Assembly: GCA_036971715.1 (NCBI GenBank) | Contig: JAVHJL010000001.1 | Location: 2,790,001-2,854,000 of the forward strand | DNA from: Arthrobotrys musiformis | Taxonomy: Eukaryota > Ascomycota > Orbiliomycetes > Orbiliales > Orbiliaceae | Length of the DNA stretch: 64,000 bases | Direction of reading: 5' to 3' | In this document: positions 1-11,937 of the stretch, one piece after another | Layout of the letters: each line of letters opens with the position of its first letter | Numbering within the stretch: the stretch's first letter is position 1 | Translations under genes and position numbers: made by a program | Notes under the pieces: generated by a model | What the model was told of the DNA's origin: nothing | What the model saw: only the letters and a program-made list of their open reading frames with translations | Database searches by the model: none

Positions 1-1833
1 TTTGATGATATCTCCCATCTGCTGTACCAGGGACTGGATATCTCCCGTCTCCTGTGCAGAGGCTATCATCTGTCTGAACTCCGGGATTGGATTGTTTTTA
101 TCGATCCGTCTGGATTTGGTCCGCTCCTCTAATAGCTTGCCCACGTCAAGGCCAGATAACGGCTTGTCTCTCCCAATCTTCTTCCCTTTGGCTTTTGTGG
201 GGATCAAGCAAACATCAGCGGCCTGTTTTAGCCTATCAAGGTCCTCCTCTGGTTCTAGCCCTGAGGGTATGGTCGAGTATTCGAGAAGAACCGGGCTAAT
301 GTCGGGGAGGCTATCCTCGTCAGGCGCAATAGCCCGCGCGCGTATTACCTGCTGTATTCTATGGAGCACCGGCGAGAACATGTCTTCCGGTTGCGCAAAG
401 GGAAGTAGCGGGTCATTTAAACCCTCGAGGCTCATGAGGTTCATTGAATCGACATACTCATTCATCGCCTCTTGTAGCTCTTGGCTTGGTATGAGTCTAT
501 GTTTATCAAGAACCTTCCCACTAACCGTTCGAACAGTATCGAGTGGTGCAAACTTGTATTGTCGCGTGTCTTCGGCAAAGGGGAGCTGAACCTCCACTAG
601 ACACTCAAATTCAGGCTCGATAACTGGTGCCATCGCGACCATAACCGGGGGTTTATCAACTTTGGTGACCAGCCTTCCGATTGCTAAAGAATCCAATTCG
701 TAAAGCGCGTGTATGAAGGAAGATAGCGCCATGATGGACTCGTCATTGGCCTTAGACCCGACGATGATATTGCTGTTGGAAAGACATATCTGTCTCTCGA
801 ACCCGGACTTGGGTATGAAACCAACGATCTTGAGACTCGCCTCAGTACTGAATTTAACAATCTCTTGATCCTCTGTGCTAATAGGCACAATGGTTCTCCC
901 ATAGAGATAGCCCTTTGCCATATCCTCCCGGCCAATGTCAATGGCTTTCCCCGGTGCGTCCTCGTCCTCGATTTGGAAGGTCCTTGTATTCCGAATCCTC
1001 TGTAGGCTACCATCCACTTGGTCCCGTTCGGAGGTTATCGCAAAGCTAGAAGCTGTAGGAGGCTTCGCGACCATTGTACGAGGAAACCGTTCGACATCAA
1101 TCAAAAGCATGGATCCTGGGTTAACAGACGCATTTCCGATCGACAAACAACCCCGGAACGAATGGACGGGCCTGGTTTTCTTGGTTCGGGGGCGCTGGAT
1201 CTCTTCTATAGCCTCTGCTATTGTCCCAAATATTCCATCACATTGGTCGCACAATTCTTTTAAAGCTTTCTCGTTTTCAGCTTTCAAAGTGCCTTTGTCC
1301 CTTTCTTCAAATCCGAACTCCGGGTCGTCAAAGTCAACTCCAAGGACGGTAAGATTGATCCTGTGTTCCTTTATCTGTTCAATAATGTCCCCGATCCCAT
1401 CGAAGTCGAAACTCCCTGTGCCATTCGTCAAGAGGACAATGTTGCGAATATATTTCAGCTTCTTGCAATATTTCTCGATGATGTCAAGGGCGACAACCAA
1501 GGCGGAAATGCCATCCCCTTGGTCAGTTGCGCTCGGCCCCAAAAGTTGCTTCAACCCACGTATCTGTGGCATGAGAAATTGACTCATGGGATTCAGGACG
1601 CTGATGTTTGTATAATTGTCATCATTTTGAACAAGACCGTTATCGCTGCCATCCGTTCGAAATCCAACAACTGCAATCGTATCTGTCTTGCGTCCATTCG
1701 AGACCGTCGTCGTAATACGATCCCATAAATACCTCAAGGTGTATTCAAGGTCTGTTTCTGATCTACCCGTGTTTAAAGCGTCCATTGACGCCCCTAGGTC
1801 GACAACATAGACAGTGGCTTGCTTGTCAGCCAT
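1..1833 (-). CDS. ku80: Ku80 subunit of the Ku DNA end-binding complex (3' end cut by window)
   Basis: Ku80 pairs with Ku70 to form the ring that binds DNA double-strand ends, starts non-homologous end joining and helps protect telomeres. The frame is open without a stop for 611 codons from an ATG at 1833 and leaves the window at base 1, so roughly the last hundred residues of the usual 700+ are missing. The protein starts MADKQATVYVVDLGASM, the N-terminal Ku von Willebrand-type domain, with a long alpha/beta domain to about residue 220. The Ku core beta-barrel follows, with the segment DMAKGYLYGRTIVPIS near residue 310. The C-terminal part (EFRQMIASAQETGDIQ) opens the Ku80 helical domain. 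No intron is needed to keep the frame. Composition is balanced and there is no trace of RIP, although the AT-rich repeats begin only about 520 bp upstream. The family call rests on recognition of the vWA start and overall layout; I am fairly sure. Confidence 0.9.
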   Translation of the reverse strand, partial: MADKQATVYVVDLGASMDALNTGRSETDLEYTLRYLWDRITTTVSNGRKTDTIAVVGFRTDGSDNGLVQNDDNYTNISVLNPMSQFLMPQIRGLKQLLGPSATDQGDGISALVVALDIIEKYCKKLKYIRNIVLLTNGTGSFDFDGIGDIIEQIKEHRINLTVLGVDFDDPEFGFEERDKGTLKAENEKALKELCDQCDGIFGTIAEAIEEIQRPRTKKTRPVHSFRGCLSIGNASVNPGSMLLIDVERFPRTMVAKPPTASSFAITSERDQVDGSLQRIRNTRTFQIEDEDAPGKAIDIGREDMAKGYLYGRTIVPISTEDQEIVKFSTEASLKIVGFIPKSGFERQICLSNSNIIVGSKANDESIMALSSFIHALYELDSLAIGRLVTKVDKPPVMVAMAPVIEPEFECLVEVQLPFAEDTRQYKFAPLDTVRTVSGKVLDKHRLIPSQELQEAMNEYVDSMNLMSLEGLNDPLLPFAQPEDMFSPVLHRIQQVIRARAIAPDEDSLPDISPVLLEYSTIPSGLEPEEDLDRLKQAADVCLIPTKAKGKKIGRDKPLSGLDVGKLLEERTKSRRIDKNNPIPEFRQMIASAQETGDIQSLVQQMGDIIK

Positions 1834-2351
1834 TTTATAACGCGATGGTCTGTGGCGAGTCTCTGACCCCTGGTAGTGAGCTTCGGACCTCTTTCTAACT
1901 GCACCGAGACGTGTTCGACGGCTTGAAGGGGGTCCTTGTTGAGGGGGCTTTCTATATGGCAGAGGGCGGCGAGGCGGAAGGAATTGTTATGAATATGATG
2001 ATGCTGCCGAAAGGTAACGCGTAATTTTGACGCCAGCTCACATGACCATACTGGATAAATGTGTTGGAGAATGGAGAATTCGTGTGTGAGGTGTGCTAGT
2101 CCTGATCAAGCATATGGCTGAGCATCAGGTCATGTGTCGTTCTTGTGTATTGCTCCTCGGCCTTTGACTTGCCACTTCAAAGTCTTCTAAAACTTACACG
2201 TTATCCACTACTTATATATCATACACATAAGTTGAACTTAGCAATATAATAATACCTGTTGAATAGACGCGCCTAGGTATATGCCATTCCGTCTAGTAAA
2301 GAGCAGGACTTGTACACTTTACTATACATCAGGAAAAAAAACAGTTCTCCA
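1834..2351 (-). promoter_or_regulatory. ku80 upstream region
   Basis: Non-coding stretch between the ku80 start and the first repeat. Composition is balanced near the gene and becomes AT-rich after about 2200. It should hold the ku80 promoter and 5' UTR; I see no convincing TATA or CCAAT element and no second gene. The repeat nest begins abruptly at 2352. Confidence 0.5.
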
Positions 2352-2781
2352 TATAACGAAGCATGCCCAGCAGAAAGAACTCCAAACAGAAATCCAGGCA
2401 GCCAGAAGAGTCCTCAGAATAATTATAAAAAATATCCAGGTAATACTGTAATTGGAAAAAAACCATATAATATAATATAATTCACAGATCCAAAATCAAG
2501 AAACATTTTGATGTAAATTTTCAAAACTTAAAAAACAATATTAATAATATTATTTTAATATATATAATAATAAACTTATTTAAATTTATACCCTATACAA
2601 ACTTCTAACTTATTAAAAAATAATTTATATTTAATCTAACATCTTATATCTCTAAATATTTAATTTAAATTTATTTTTTATTTAATTTAATATTTTATAT
2701 TTAAATATTTAATTTATAATCTTATATTTTGTTTAGTTTAATACTATATTTTTAAATGTTTATTTTACAAATTTATTTTTG
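2352..2781 (+). repeat. Partial Gypsy LTR, sense orientation
   Basis: It starts with TATAACGAAGCATGCCCAGC, the RIP-altered form of the LTR start TGTAACGAAGCATGCCC seen at 11323 and, inverted, at 9851. The match continues through the internal tandem units of about 50 bp and stops near 2781, where an unrelated sequence starting TGTCACGCC begins. The far end of this LTR is not visible. It is the repeat closest to ku80. Confidence 0.75.
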
Positions 2782-3240
2782 TCACGCCCACACTATATGA
2801 CTAGTCCCAATTAGGCATATAGCTTAATACAACAAATATGTTTTTGATTTTATATTCTATTTATCCTATAGAAAGATTTAGTTTATAATTTGTTTATTTA
2901 TTTTGTAAATATTTATTTAAAGGAAATAAATTTATTTCCTGCATCATATAGAATATATTATTTAATTTAATATATTTAGTTTTATTTAATTAATGGAAAT
3001 CTAATTTATTAATCTATTTTGTCTTTTATATAATATTTGTTATAACATATATAAGTCAAATCAATAGTAAATTATTAAATTAATAAATATTATTAACTTA
3101 TAAAGATTTTATCAACTCAATAAATTTATATATAATTTATTTTTCTTATAAAAATTTTATTATATACTTAAGAATTTTTTAAATAATAATAATTTTTAGA
3201 TTTTTCTTAAAACTCTATTAATTAATTTATTAATTATTTT
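2782..3240. other. AT-rich insert with an LTR-like start
   Basis: The sequence breaks out of the LTR at 2782 with TGTCACGCCCACACTATATG, a TG-initiated GC-richer start typical of a fungal LTR, and then decays into AT-rich sequence without any frame. At 3241 another LTR start (TGTAAG) cuts it off. I could not find a second copy in the window, so its assignment to an LTR element is inference. Confidence 0.35.
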
Positions 3241-3445
3241 TGTAAGAAATCATATAGGGACTAGTTAAGGTATTAAGGTAATACACAAATGTTATAAAGC
3301 AAGAGTAATATATTAGTATGAATATAAATTAATATTTAAATTATTATTTGGTTTTTAAATATATGATAATAAGTATAGCAATTTAAATAAATAATTAATA
3401 AAAAAAATAATAAAGTAAATTAAATAGAAGATAAATTTATAAAAT
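3241..3445 (-). repeat. Older Gypsy LTR, left piece (split by the complete element)
   Basis: Starts TGTAAGAAATCATATAGGG, the end of the Gypsy LTR read on this strand, and matches the LTRs at 3446 and 9287 until position 3445, where the complete element has inserted. The LTR resumes at 9857. It is much more heavily C-to-T/G-to-A mutated than the element inside it, so it is the older insertion. Confidence 0.8.
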
Positions 3446-4010
3446 TGTAAGAAATCGTATAGAGACTAGTCGAGGTATCAAGGTAATACACAAATGTTAC
3501 AAGGCAAGGATGGTGTACTAGTGTGAATACAGATTAATACTTAAATTATTACTTAGTTTCTAAATACATAATAGTGGACATAGTGAGTTAAATAGACAAG
3601 TAATAAAGGAAATAATATATTGAACTGGATAGGAGATAAAACTGTGAAGTAAACATTCGGGGATACAGTATTAAACTGGACAGGATATAAGTCTATGAAC
3701 TAGATATTTGGATATAGGGTATTGAACTAGATATGAGTTGATTTTTGGTAAGTTGGGAGTCTGTGTAGGGCATAGGTTTAAATAGGCTTTATTACTGCAT
3801 AAGTGGAAATAACACTATTAATATTATTCTCTGAATTCTGAAATCTGGATCTGGGTGCTTCTTTATTTTAAATCTGCGGGTTGTATTGTGTTGTGTGGTT
3901 TTTCTTTTAACTACAGTATTGCCTAGATATTTTCTATGGTTATTCTGAGGGTTCCTCCAGTTGTCTGGATTTCTGCTTGGAGTTCTTTCTGCTGGGCATA
4001 CTTTATTATA
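3446..4010 (-). repeat. 3' LTR of the complete Gypsy element
   Basis: 565 bp and aligned end to end with the LTR at 9287-9851; differences are almost all transitions. Its inner edge is preceded, in element orientation, by a purine-rich stretch (AAAAAGGGAAAT, 4012-4023) that fits a polypurine tract for plus-strand priming. Confidence 0.9.
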
Positions 4011-4011
4011 T

Positions 4012-4023
4012 AATTTCCCTTTT
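4012..4023 (-). other. Putative polypurine tract
   Basis: In element orientation the sequence AAAAAGGGAAAT lies next to the 3' LTR, the place where LTR retrotransposons keep the primer for plus-strand DNA synthesis. Position and purine content support it; function is inferred. Confidence 0.5.
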
Positions 4024-4829
4024 TAGTATTGATGTCCTGTTGATGCTTTGTTCTGATGTTTAGTATAGAGGTGGGTTTTTTACTTTGTCGGTATCATTTG
4101 CTGATCTTTGGTAACATAAATCTTTAATAGCTGCTTTTTCGCATAGTTTTTAAAAAACCTGATTTCTTAAGGTTTTATTTTGGAATATTCGATCTTGGAG
4201 TTTTTTCCTCTATAGTATTATAATCCCGGATATCTATTCTGGAAGGATTTTGTGCGGATTTATTATTATCTTTAGCTTTTGGAGGTTTTTTACTGAATTT
4301 TTGATAGTAATTTGTTATTTTGTTGAATGGTTGGTTTGTTATAGTGCTGTTATTCTAGCATTATTCATCATCCTCAGTCTGGGAATTCATTAGAAAGATT
4401 ATTAGAAAATTGTATTAAATAAGTTTAGCTAGTTTTGCTTATAAGTGGAAGATTTCCTAATATAAGTGAAGATATATGGGTTTTAGTACCTAAAGCTCAA
4501 ATAAATTAGGGTTCAAAAATATTTTTTAGATAATATTAGGAAGTTAAGATTCTCTAATTGGTTTGCTTAATTCTGCTATATCACAAAAAAGTAAGGTAAA
4601 ATCGAAAAAATCAGGCAGCAAGACCAGGTTAGTTAGGGTAAAAGTTATGGAAATCATGGAATAATTCTTAAATATAAGTAATATCAGATACAGGTTATTA
4701 AGTAAATTCATTCTAATTTTTCTATTAAATAAGATACTGAAATTTGCAGTAGTATAATTATGAATTTAGGATTTTTTCAACCTCATATTTTTTTTCGTCG
4801 TTAACTATAATAAGTATAAGTCGTTTTTC

Positions 4830-7800
4830 GTAGTTTTAGCCCGGGAAAACGTTTTCTGGTGCTGTATGAAGCAGGTTAGTGTGGAAGATGAAATAGATTC
4901 ACATTAATGGGGGAAGTTCCAGCTTATATGCTCGCTTTCCTACAAATTTAAAGACTTAAAATAGTCCTTCCATCTTATTAGACAATTTAAGGCAGGATCT
5001 GGTTATTTTGATATTCCATATATCAAACTAAACATAATCTCCTTCTTTATATTTAAATGCTGGACATCATCGTTTATTTACTTGTTCCTACTATATTTGT
5101 ACAACATAGCTGATTTCTATACATAGGATTTTTTATAAGTCTAATATCTATTAAACAAATTCTGTAGCTTCCTAATTCTTAGCAAATTTCTTAAATCCTT
5201 AAAATTCAAAAATAATTAAGTTCTAGCTATAATTTACAGCAAATAAAAAGATGCTAGTAATATCAAATATTTTATTATTATAAAAATATTCAGCCAAAAA
5301 TAACCATTCTACTTAATCATCCTATTAGTAATTAATATAAGTTCTAAGATACTATTCTACTATAGCGTTAATACATTCAGTCTAACCATCTATTTGAGGA
5401 TAATAAGCAATACTAAATCAATAATAGATTTTTAATCAACTATTGACTTTATTCCAAAATTTGTTGAAAAAATTCCTTCCTCTATCTGAAATAACTTCCT
5501 TAAATAATTTATATAATTTCCAGATATTTCTTAAAAAAATTCCAGTAAGTTCTCTAACGCTTAATTTTTTAATAATAGAAATTAGGTAAATCATCTTAAA
5601 AAGTCTATCAACAGTAATTAAAATAGTGTTATATCCTTTTAATTCTGGTAATCCAGTGATAAAGTTAAAGGAGATACTTTGCCAATTCTTTTCTAATATT
5701 TGAAATAATTATAATAATCTTTGCAGTATGTTTCTTAGAACTTTAATATATTTACATATATGGCAGTTATTAACATATTGGTCTACATTTTTCTGAATTC
5801 TTATTTATATATATTCTCTTTAAATTAATTTTAGCATTTTAACCCTACCTAAATATCCTGCAGTAGGATAATTATAATATTATCATAATATTTTTTCACA
5901 AATTTCCTCATTATCAAATACTACTTTTTTACCATTATAGTAGAATTTGTTCTATTATTCTTCCATTTCTGAGATTTCTATCTTAAGATATCATTTATCT
6001 TCTTTTTTTAAAACTTTTATAATATCTTAAATATATAAGTCTTTAAGTATTACTATTTTCTAGTCTTCTTGCATTATTATTGTGCTAATTTGTTAAATTT
6101 TTTTAAATAATATGAATATTTTAATTCAATTTTTTATACACTTATTTTCCCCTCCTTAAAAAAAGTTTCTTAACCTTCTAATCAGTACATCAGCTTTAGT
6201 ATTAATTTTTCTAAAAATAAAGAATATTTTAAAATCAAATCAAAACAAATATTCTATTCATCCTATTTATCTCTATCTAAGAAGCTATTTGGTCATAAAA
6301 TATTCCAGATTTTTATAATTTATAAGAATATATACTTAAGTATAAATGTTTATTAAGTACTAGTCCCATTCTTTAAATACCTAAATTATAGATAAGAATT
6401 CTTTATTATAAATATTATAATTATATTCTACAAAAATCATCTTTTTTAATTGATAGGCTACAAGATGTCAAAACCCATCATCATGTTTTTAAAAGAAAAC
6501 TACTATATAGACAAAGTTGGATGCATCCATTTCTACTTATATTTCTAATATTAGATTCCAGTACTTCAATATTAATTCAGTACAGAAGGCTTACTTAAGT
6601 GTTCAAAAAGCATTCTACTCTTTTTTTTTTTAATAAAATATTCTATCTTTTCTAATTAAATTATAGAAAAGTTTAACTATTTTCACATAATTTTTTATAA
6701 ATTATCAATAGAAATTCACAAATCCTAAGAAAAACTATACTTCCTTAACAGCTCCGAATTCCTCCTTTAATTCTTCCCAATCAAATATATCTTAAATTTT
6801 GGCTAGATCTATTTTAATACTATTACTTCCAATAATATATCTTAAGAATTTAATTTCTTTAATAAAAAATTTGCATTTAAAAAATTTAATATAGAATCCT
6901 ACTTTCTATAATACTTTAATAATTTATCTTACATATTAAATATATTCTACTCATAAATTACTATAGATACAAATATCATCAAAATAAACTATACAAAATT
7001 CATCCAAAAAAAGTCATAAAGCTTTATTAATATACACTTAAAAAGCAGCAAAAGCATTTATTAAATTAAAATATACTATTTAAAACTCAAAATATCCATA
7101 TCAAATATAGAAAGCTATTTTTTCTTCATCCCCTTTAACTATTCTAATGTAATTATATACACCATAAATATCCAACCATATGAAATATTTAGCTTTTCTA
7201 AAGCAATTTAAAGTTTTATTAATTCAAAGTAAGGGATATTAATCTTTAACAGTAATAGCATTGAGTTTCCTCCAGTCTATACAGAGTCATAAGCTACCAT
7301 CTTTCTTTAGAACAAAGAAAATTAGTACTCTCTATAAACTATTAGACTTCCTGATAAATCCTTTAATTATGTATTCATCAATCTATGCTTTTAGAACTTT
7401 AAGATGTTCTTCATTTATTAGTCATATAGATTCCCAAATTAATTTGGTATCTAAAGGAGTAAAAATCTTTATATTTTTTTTTTTTCGTAGTAATAAAATA
7501 TCTCCTTTCTTTTTAAAGAATACTTCTAACAGATCCTAAAATTCTTTAAAAAGCTTAACAGGTTTTTTAGTTAAAAATTTGTCATTAACATATATTACTT
7601 GTTTCCATTTTCTTTCTAATTTATAAATAACAAATACAGGTCCTTATTTCATAGTTTGTTTGAAAGCTTCGACGCCTACAATAGTAATCCTGGGTAAACA
7701 ATTCATATATACTTAGTTATTTTCCCAGTTAACATAAACATTATATTTTTTATGCTATAATTTTCCCAAGTTTAAGGATTTAGTAGTATTGATAATATTG

Positions 7801-8299
7801 GTATTGATAATTTCTTTGTAGTATTAGATTTTTATCTTAAATCAAGTCATTTCCTTAACTAGTTCTCTTATTCCATTAAAATATTTTATGGATTTAGGAA
7901 TTCTTTTAAAATAAAGTAAAAAATCATTCTCAATTGCAAACTTATAACTTATATATATTCTTATATCACCACTATCCAAACATATAAAGGTATTAACAGG
8001 GTTTTAGGGGTAGAGGTACAAAGTGATGGGGATCTTGGTATATAATTCAAATGATATTTTGTTATTTTTAGAGTTTAAACAGGAGTATTGGTTCTGGGAT
8101 ATAAAAGAAATCTGGGGAGTTTTTCAAAATTTTTAGATACTTGAAGTAACAGTAAGTTTTCTGCTTTACTATGTGTCATATTTCACAATTAGGCGATATC
8201 TTTTCCCAACTTTTCCTTAATATCTTCTTAATGATATCCTATAATAGATGCTATCTTGTTTTGGATTTCTTCATGAGTGAGTCCTTGGATGTTTTGGTC
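4830..8299 (-). pseudogene. pol remnant (protease, RT, RNase H, integrase) of the complete Gypsy element
   Basis: No long frame survives, but reading the minus strand through stops shows landmarks in order. At 6972-6992 stands the reverse-transcriptase active site YFDDI followed by CIYS, with AFAAF...YINKAL just upstream (7020-7100). At about 5230-5420 lies the integrase core with a YYPQIDG-like motif and INAIVEQYLRTYIN. At 4840-4990 is the integrase C-terminal module with KMEGLF and KRAYKLELPP, which fits the GPY/F type. An RNase H is expected between RT and integrase but I could not place its catalytic residues. Stops come mostly from Trp and Gln codons. Confidence 0.8.
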
Positions 8300-9250
8300 T
8301 CAAGTCAGACGGAAGTCATATAAAGGGCGTTTGTTGTAGTTATTTTGAAGCTTCTTATTTGGATAACTATTAGCAAAATGTCCTCTTTCTCCACAATATA
8401 GGCATAATTTCTGGATTTATCATCAATCTTTTTCTTCTTAAGTTAGATGCCTTTTGATATTACTAATAAATTAGTCCATAAGTCCAGACCCAAAGTAGTT
8501 GTTTTTTTACATTAATAGTGCCAGATTATTAGGCTTGGTTGGTACCTTTAGTGCTGGAGTAGTAGTAATCTTTTTAGGGAATTTGTTATTTACCAAATTA
8601 TGGGATTTCTTTTTTACGTCCAAAATCTGCTAGTTGTTATCAAATTTCTGATAAAGGATTACAAATACATCGAATTTTGCAGGTAACGTGTTTCTTATGA
8701 TCAGGAGCTTTTTGACTTCAATACAGAGATTATTTCTTAGATATGCAATTTAAGCCGCATTGTTATAATTAAATCTGCCTATCAAGCATCTGAATTCTGT
8801 GAGGTATATGGAAAAAGGTTTATTATTTTATTTAAGGTTTCATAATTCCTATTCTGCTGTGCTAGCTGGGTTGGGGTCTCCAAAGGCTTCTTTAAGCTAG
8901 GTAGTAAATGTGGTGTAGGTGTCCTACAACTATGTTCTGTTGTTAAAGCTGTATTTATTGAAAACTAGCTCAGCAGGATTTCCTTTTAATAAGCTGATAG
9001 CATAGGCTATTTTGGTTTCTGGGGTGTTGAATTTAGTTTTTTCTTTTTTGTATTTGTTATTTAGTTGTGTTAGGAAGTTTCTAAGTTTGTAAGGTCTTAT
9101 ACTATTAAAGGTATTAAGATCTGGGAATTTAATGTGGTTGGTTATGGTTTTTGCTATTATCATGTTGTTTTTAAAATGCTTAAAAACAGCCATGATGGCA
9201 GTAGTCTGTTCCTTAGAAAATCTGGGAAGCTGAATGTTTGAACCAAACAT
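8300..9250 (-). pseudogene. gag remnant of the complete Gypsy element
   Basis: The first 106 residues from an ATG at 9250 (MFGSNIQLPRFSKEQ...) remain open to 8930. The segment KLRNFLTQLNNKYKKEK followed by AYAISLLKGNPAE is typical of the Ty3/Gypsy capsid region. Further on, at 8404-8363, a zinc knuckle reads CLYCGERGHFANSYP, where the last Cys of CX2CX4HX4C has become Tyr, a TGT-to-TAT change expected from RIP. Stops after 8930 break the frame. It encoded the particle-forming protein of the element; now inactive. Confidence 0.8.
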
Positions 9251-9286
9251 TTGAGTATTAGGTTGATAAATTGTGAAGCAATAAAG

Positions 9287-9851
9287 TATAAGAAATCATA
9301 TAGAGACTAGTCGAAATATTAAAATAATACATAAATGTTATAAAGCAAGGATAATATACTAATATAAATATAGATTGATACTTAAATTGTTGCTTGGTTT
9401 CTAAATACATAATAATGGACATAGTAAGTTAAATAGACAAGTAATAAAGGAAATAACATATTGAACTGGATAGGAGATAAGACTGTGAAGTGGATATTTG
9501 GGGATACAGTATTGAACTAGATAGGACATAAGTCTGTAAACTGGACATTCGGATATAGGGTGTTGAACTGGACATGAGTTAATTCTTAATAAGTCGGGAG
9601 TCTGTGTAGGGTATAGGCCTAAATAGGCCTTATTACCACACAAGTGGAAATAATACTATTAATATTATTCTCTGAGTTCTGAGGTCTGGATCTGGGTGCT
9701 TCCTTATTCTGGGTCTGCGGGTTATATTGCATCGTGTGGTTTTTCTTCCAACCACAGTATTGCCTGGATGTTTCCTATAGTCATTCTGAGGGCTCCTCCG
9801 GCTGCCTGGATTTCTGCTTGGAGTTCTTTCTGCTGGGCATGCTTCGTTACA
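9287..9851 (-). repeat. 5' LTR of the complete Gypsy element
   Basis: 565 bp. On the minus strand it begins TGTAACGAAGCATGCCCAGC and ends GATTTCTTATA. It holds two tandem units of about 50 bp built on TCCAGTTCAATACTGTATCC, in the region 9460-9560. Right boundary is followed by AAAAT, the target duplication. Confidence 0.9.
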
Positions 9852-9856
9852 AAAAT

Positions 9857-10266
9857 AGATATTTGAAAATATAATATTAAATTAAATAGGATATAAAATT
9901 ATAAATTAAATATTTAAATATAGAATATTAAATTAAATAAGAAATAAGTTTAAATTAAATATTTAAAAATATAGGATATTAAATTAGATATAAGTTGTTT
10001 TTTAATAAATTAAAAGTTTATATAGAGTATAAATTTAAATAAATTTATTATTATATATATTAAAATAATATTATTAATATTGTTTTTTAAATTTTAAGAT
10101 TTGAATTTAGGTATTTTCTTATTTTGGGTTTGTGGGTTATATTACATTATATAATTTTTCTTTTATTTACAGTATTATTTAGATGTTTTTTATAATTATT
10201 TTGAAAGTTTTTTTGATTGTTTAGATTTTTATTTAGAGTTTTTTTTGCTAGGTATGTTTTATTATA
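9857..10266 (-). repeat. Older Gypsy LTR, right piece
   Basis: Continues the LTR interrupted at 3445: the alignment to 3650-4010 resumes directly after the AAAAT duplication and ends at TTTATTATA. Very strongly depleted of C and G compared with the nested element. Together with 3241-3445 it makes one LTR. Confidence 0.8.
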
Positions 10267-10792
10267 TAATTTTTTTTTTTAGTATTAATATTTTATTAAT
10301 ATTTTGTTTTAATATTTAGTATGAAGATAAGTTTTTTACTTTTTTAATATTATTTATTGATTTTTGGTAGTATAAATTTTTAATAGCTACTTTTTTATAT
10401 AATTTTTAAAAATTTTAAATTTTTAAAGGTTTATTTTGGAGTGTTTAATTCTAGAATTTCTATTTTTAGAGTATTATGATTTTGGATGTTTGTTTTAATA
10501 GAGCTTTATGTGGATTTATTAATATTATTAGTTTTTAGGGATTCTTTATTAAGTTTTTGATTAAGATTTATTATTTTATTGAATAATTAATTTTTTATAA
10601 CATTGTTATTATAAAATTATTTATTATTTTTAATTTGGAAATCTATTTAAAGTATTATTAAAAAATTATATTAAATAACGTCAGCTAATTTTATTTATAA
10701 ATAAAAAATTTCTTAATATAGATAAAAGTATATAATTTTTAATATTTAAAATTTAAATAAACTAAAATTTAAAAATATTTTTTAAATAATAT
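10267..10792 (-). mobile_element. 3' internal scrap of the older Gypsy element
   Basis: Aligns with 4011-4537, the region just inside the 3' LTR of the complete element, with dense transition mutations. It is cut at 10793 by another LTR start. No frame is open. Confidence 0.7.
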
Positions 10793-10966
10793 TATAAGAA
10801 ATCGTATAAAGACTAGTCAAGGTATTAAAATAATATACAAATATCATAAGATAAAAGTAGTATATTAATATAAATATAAATTAATATTTAAATTATTACT
10901 TAATTTTTAAATATATAATAGTAAATATAATAAATTAAAATAAATAAATAATAAAAAAAATAATAT
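10793..10966 (-). repeat. Partial Gypsy LTR, antisense, interrupted
   Basis: Starts TATAAGAAATCGTATAAAG, matching the LTR edge at 3446, and follows that LTR until 10966, where a sense-oriented LTR (TGTAACGAAGC) begins. A further layer of nesting in the same family. Confidence 0.7.
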
Positions 10967-11322
10967 TGTAACGAAGCAATCCCAATAAAAAGAACTCCAA
11001 ACAAAAATCCAGGTGGTTGGAGGAGCCTTTAGAATAATTATAGGAAATATCCAGGTAATACTATAGTTAAAAGAAAAACTATATAATATAATATAACCTG
11101 CAGACCCAGAATAAGAAAGTACTTAGATTTAGATTAAAAAATACAAAAAACAAAATTAATAATATTATTTTAATTTATATAGAAGTAAGGCTTATTTAAA
11201 CTTATGTTTTATATAGATTTTTAATTTACTAGGAAATAATTTATGTTTAGTTTAGCATTTTATATATTTAAATATTTAATTTAAATTTATTTTTTATTTA
11301 GTTTAATACTTTATATTTAAAT
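10967..11322 (+). repeat. Partial Gypsy LTR, sense, interrupted
   Basis: Starts TGTAACGAAGCAATCCCAAT and matches the LTR start at 11323. It breaks off inside the tandem-unit section at 11322, where a fresh LTR start follows. Its 5' 100 bp keep more C and G than the rest. Confidence 0.75.
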
Positions 11323-11937
11323 TGTAACGAAGCACGCCCAGCAGAAAGAACTCCAAGCAGAAATCCAAGCAGCCGGAGGAACCCTTAGAATAACCATAAG
11401 AAATATCTAGGTAATATTATGGTTGGAGGAAAAACTACATGATATAATATAATCTATAGATCCAGAATAAAAAAGCACCTAGATTCAGATTTTAGAATTT
11501 AGAGAATAATATTAATAATGTTATTTTTATATATACAATATTAGGCTTATTTAAGCTTATGTTTTATATAAACTCCTAATTTATTAAAAACTAATTTATG
11601 TTTAGTTTAATATCCTATATATCTAAATATTTAGTTTAAATTTATCTTTTATTTAATTTAATATTTTATATTTAAATATTTAATTTATAATCTTATATTT
11701 TATCTAATTTAATATTATATTTTTAAATATTTACTTTATAGTTTTATTTTTTATTTAATTTATTAAATTATTTTTTTTATTATTTATTTATTTAATTTAT
11801 TATATTTATTATTATATATTTAGAAATTAAGTAATAATTTAAATATTAATTTATATTTATATTAATATATTATTCTTATTTTATAATATTTATATATTAT
11901 TTTAATATTTTAATTAATTTTTATATAATTTTTTATA
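11323..11937 (+). repeat. 5' LTR of a truncated Gypsy element (longer variant)
   Basis: Begins TGTAACGAAGCACGCCCAGC and ends AATTTTTTATA. At 615 bp it is about 50 bp longer than the LTRs of the complete element because it holds three rather than two of the internal tandem units. The sequence that follows matches the internal start (primer-binding side) next to 9286, so this is a 5' LTR with its element attached. Confidence 0.75.

Larger units (their letters stand above)
3446..9851 (-). mobile_element. Complete but RIP-inactivated Ty3/Gypsy retrotransposon
   Basis: A 6.4-kb element read on the minus strand. Two LTRs of equal length (565 bp; 9287-9851 is the 5' LTR, 3446-4010 the 3' LTR) start TGTAACG and end CTTACA apart from RIP changes. 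The insertion is flanked by the 5-bp duplication AAAAT (3441-3445 and 9852-9856). Inside, in order on the minus strand: gag with a CCHC knuckle, reverse transcriptase with YFDDI, and integrase with an HPQTDG-like segment and a GPF/chromointegrase-type end. The gag-pro-RT-RH-IN order marks Ty3/Gypsy rather than Copia. All frames are broken by stops, so it is dead, but it is less decayed than its neighbours. It lies within an older LTR of the same family. Confidence 0.92.

Noticed and set aside
2..1728. Several plus-strand open frames across the ku80 region
   Set aside because: They are shadows of the 611-codon minus-strand frame, which shows Ku80 domain sequence throughout.
7261..7539. Plus-strand frame of 92 codons
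   Set aside because: Antisense to the reverse-transcriptase part of the Gypsy element, no independent support.
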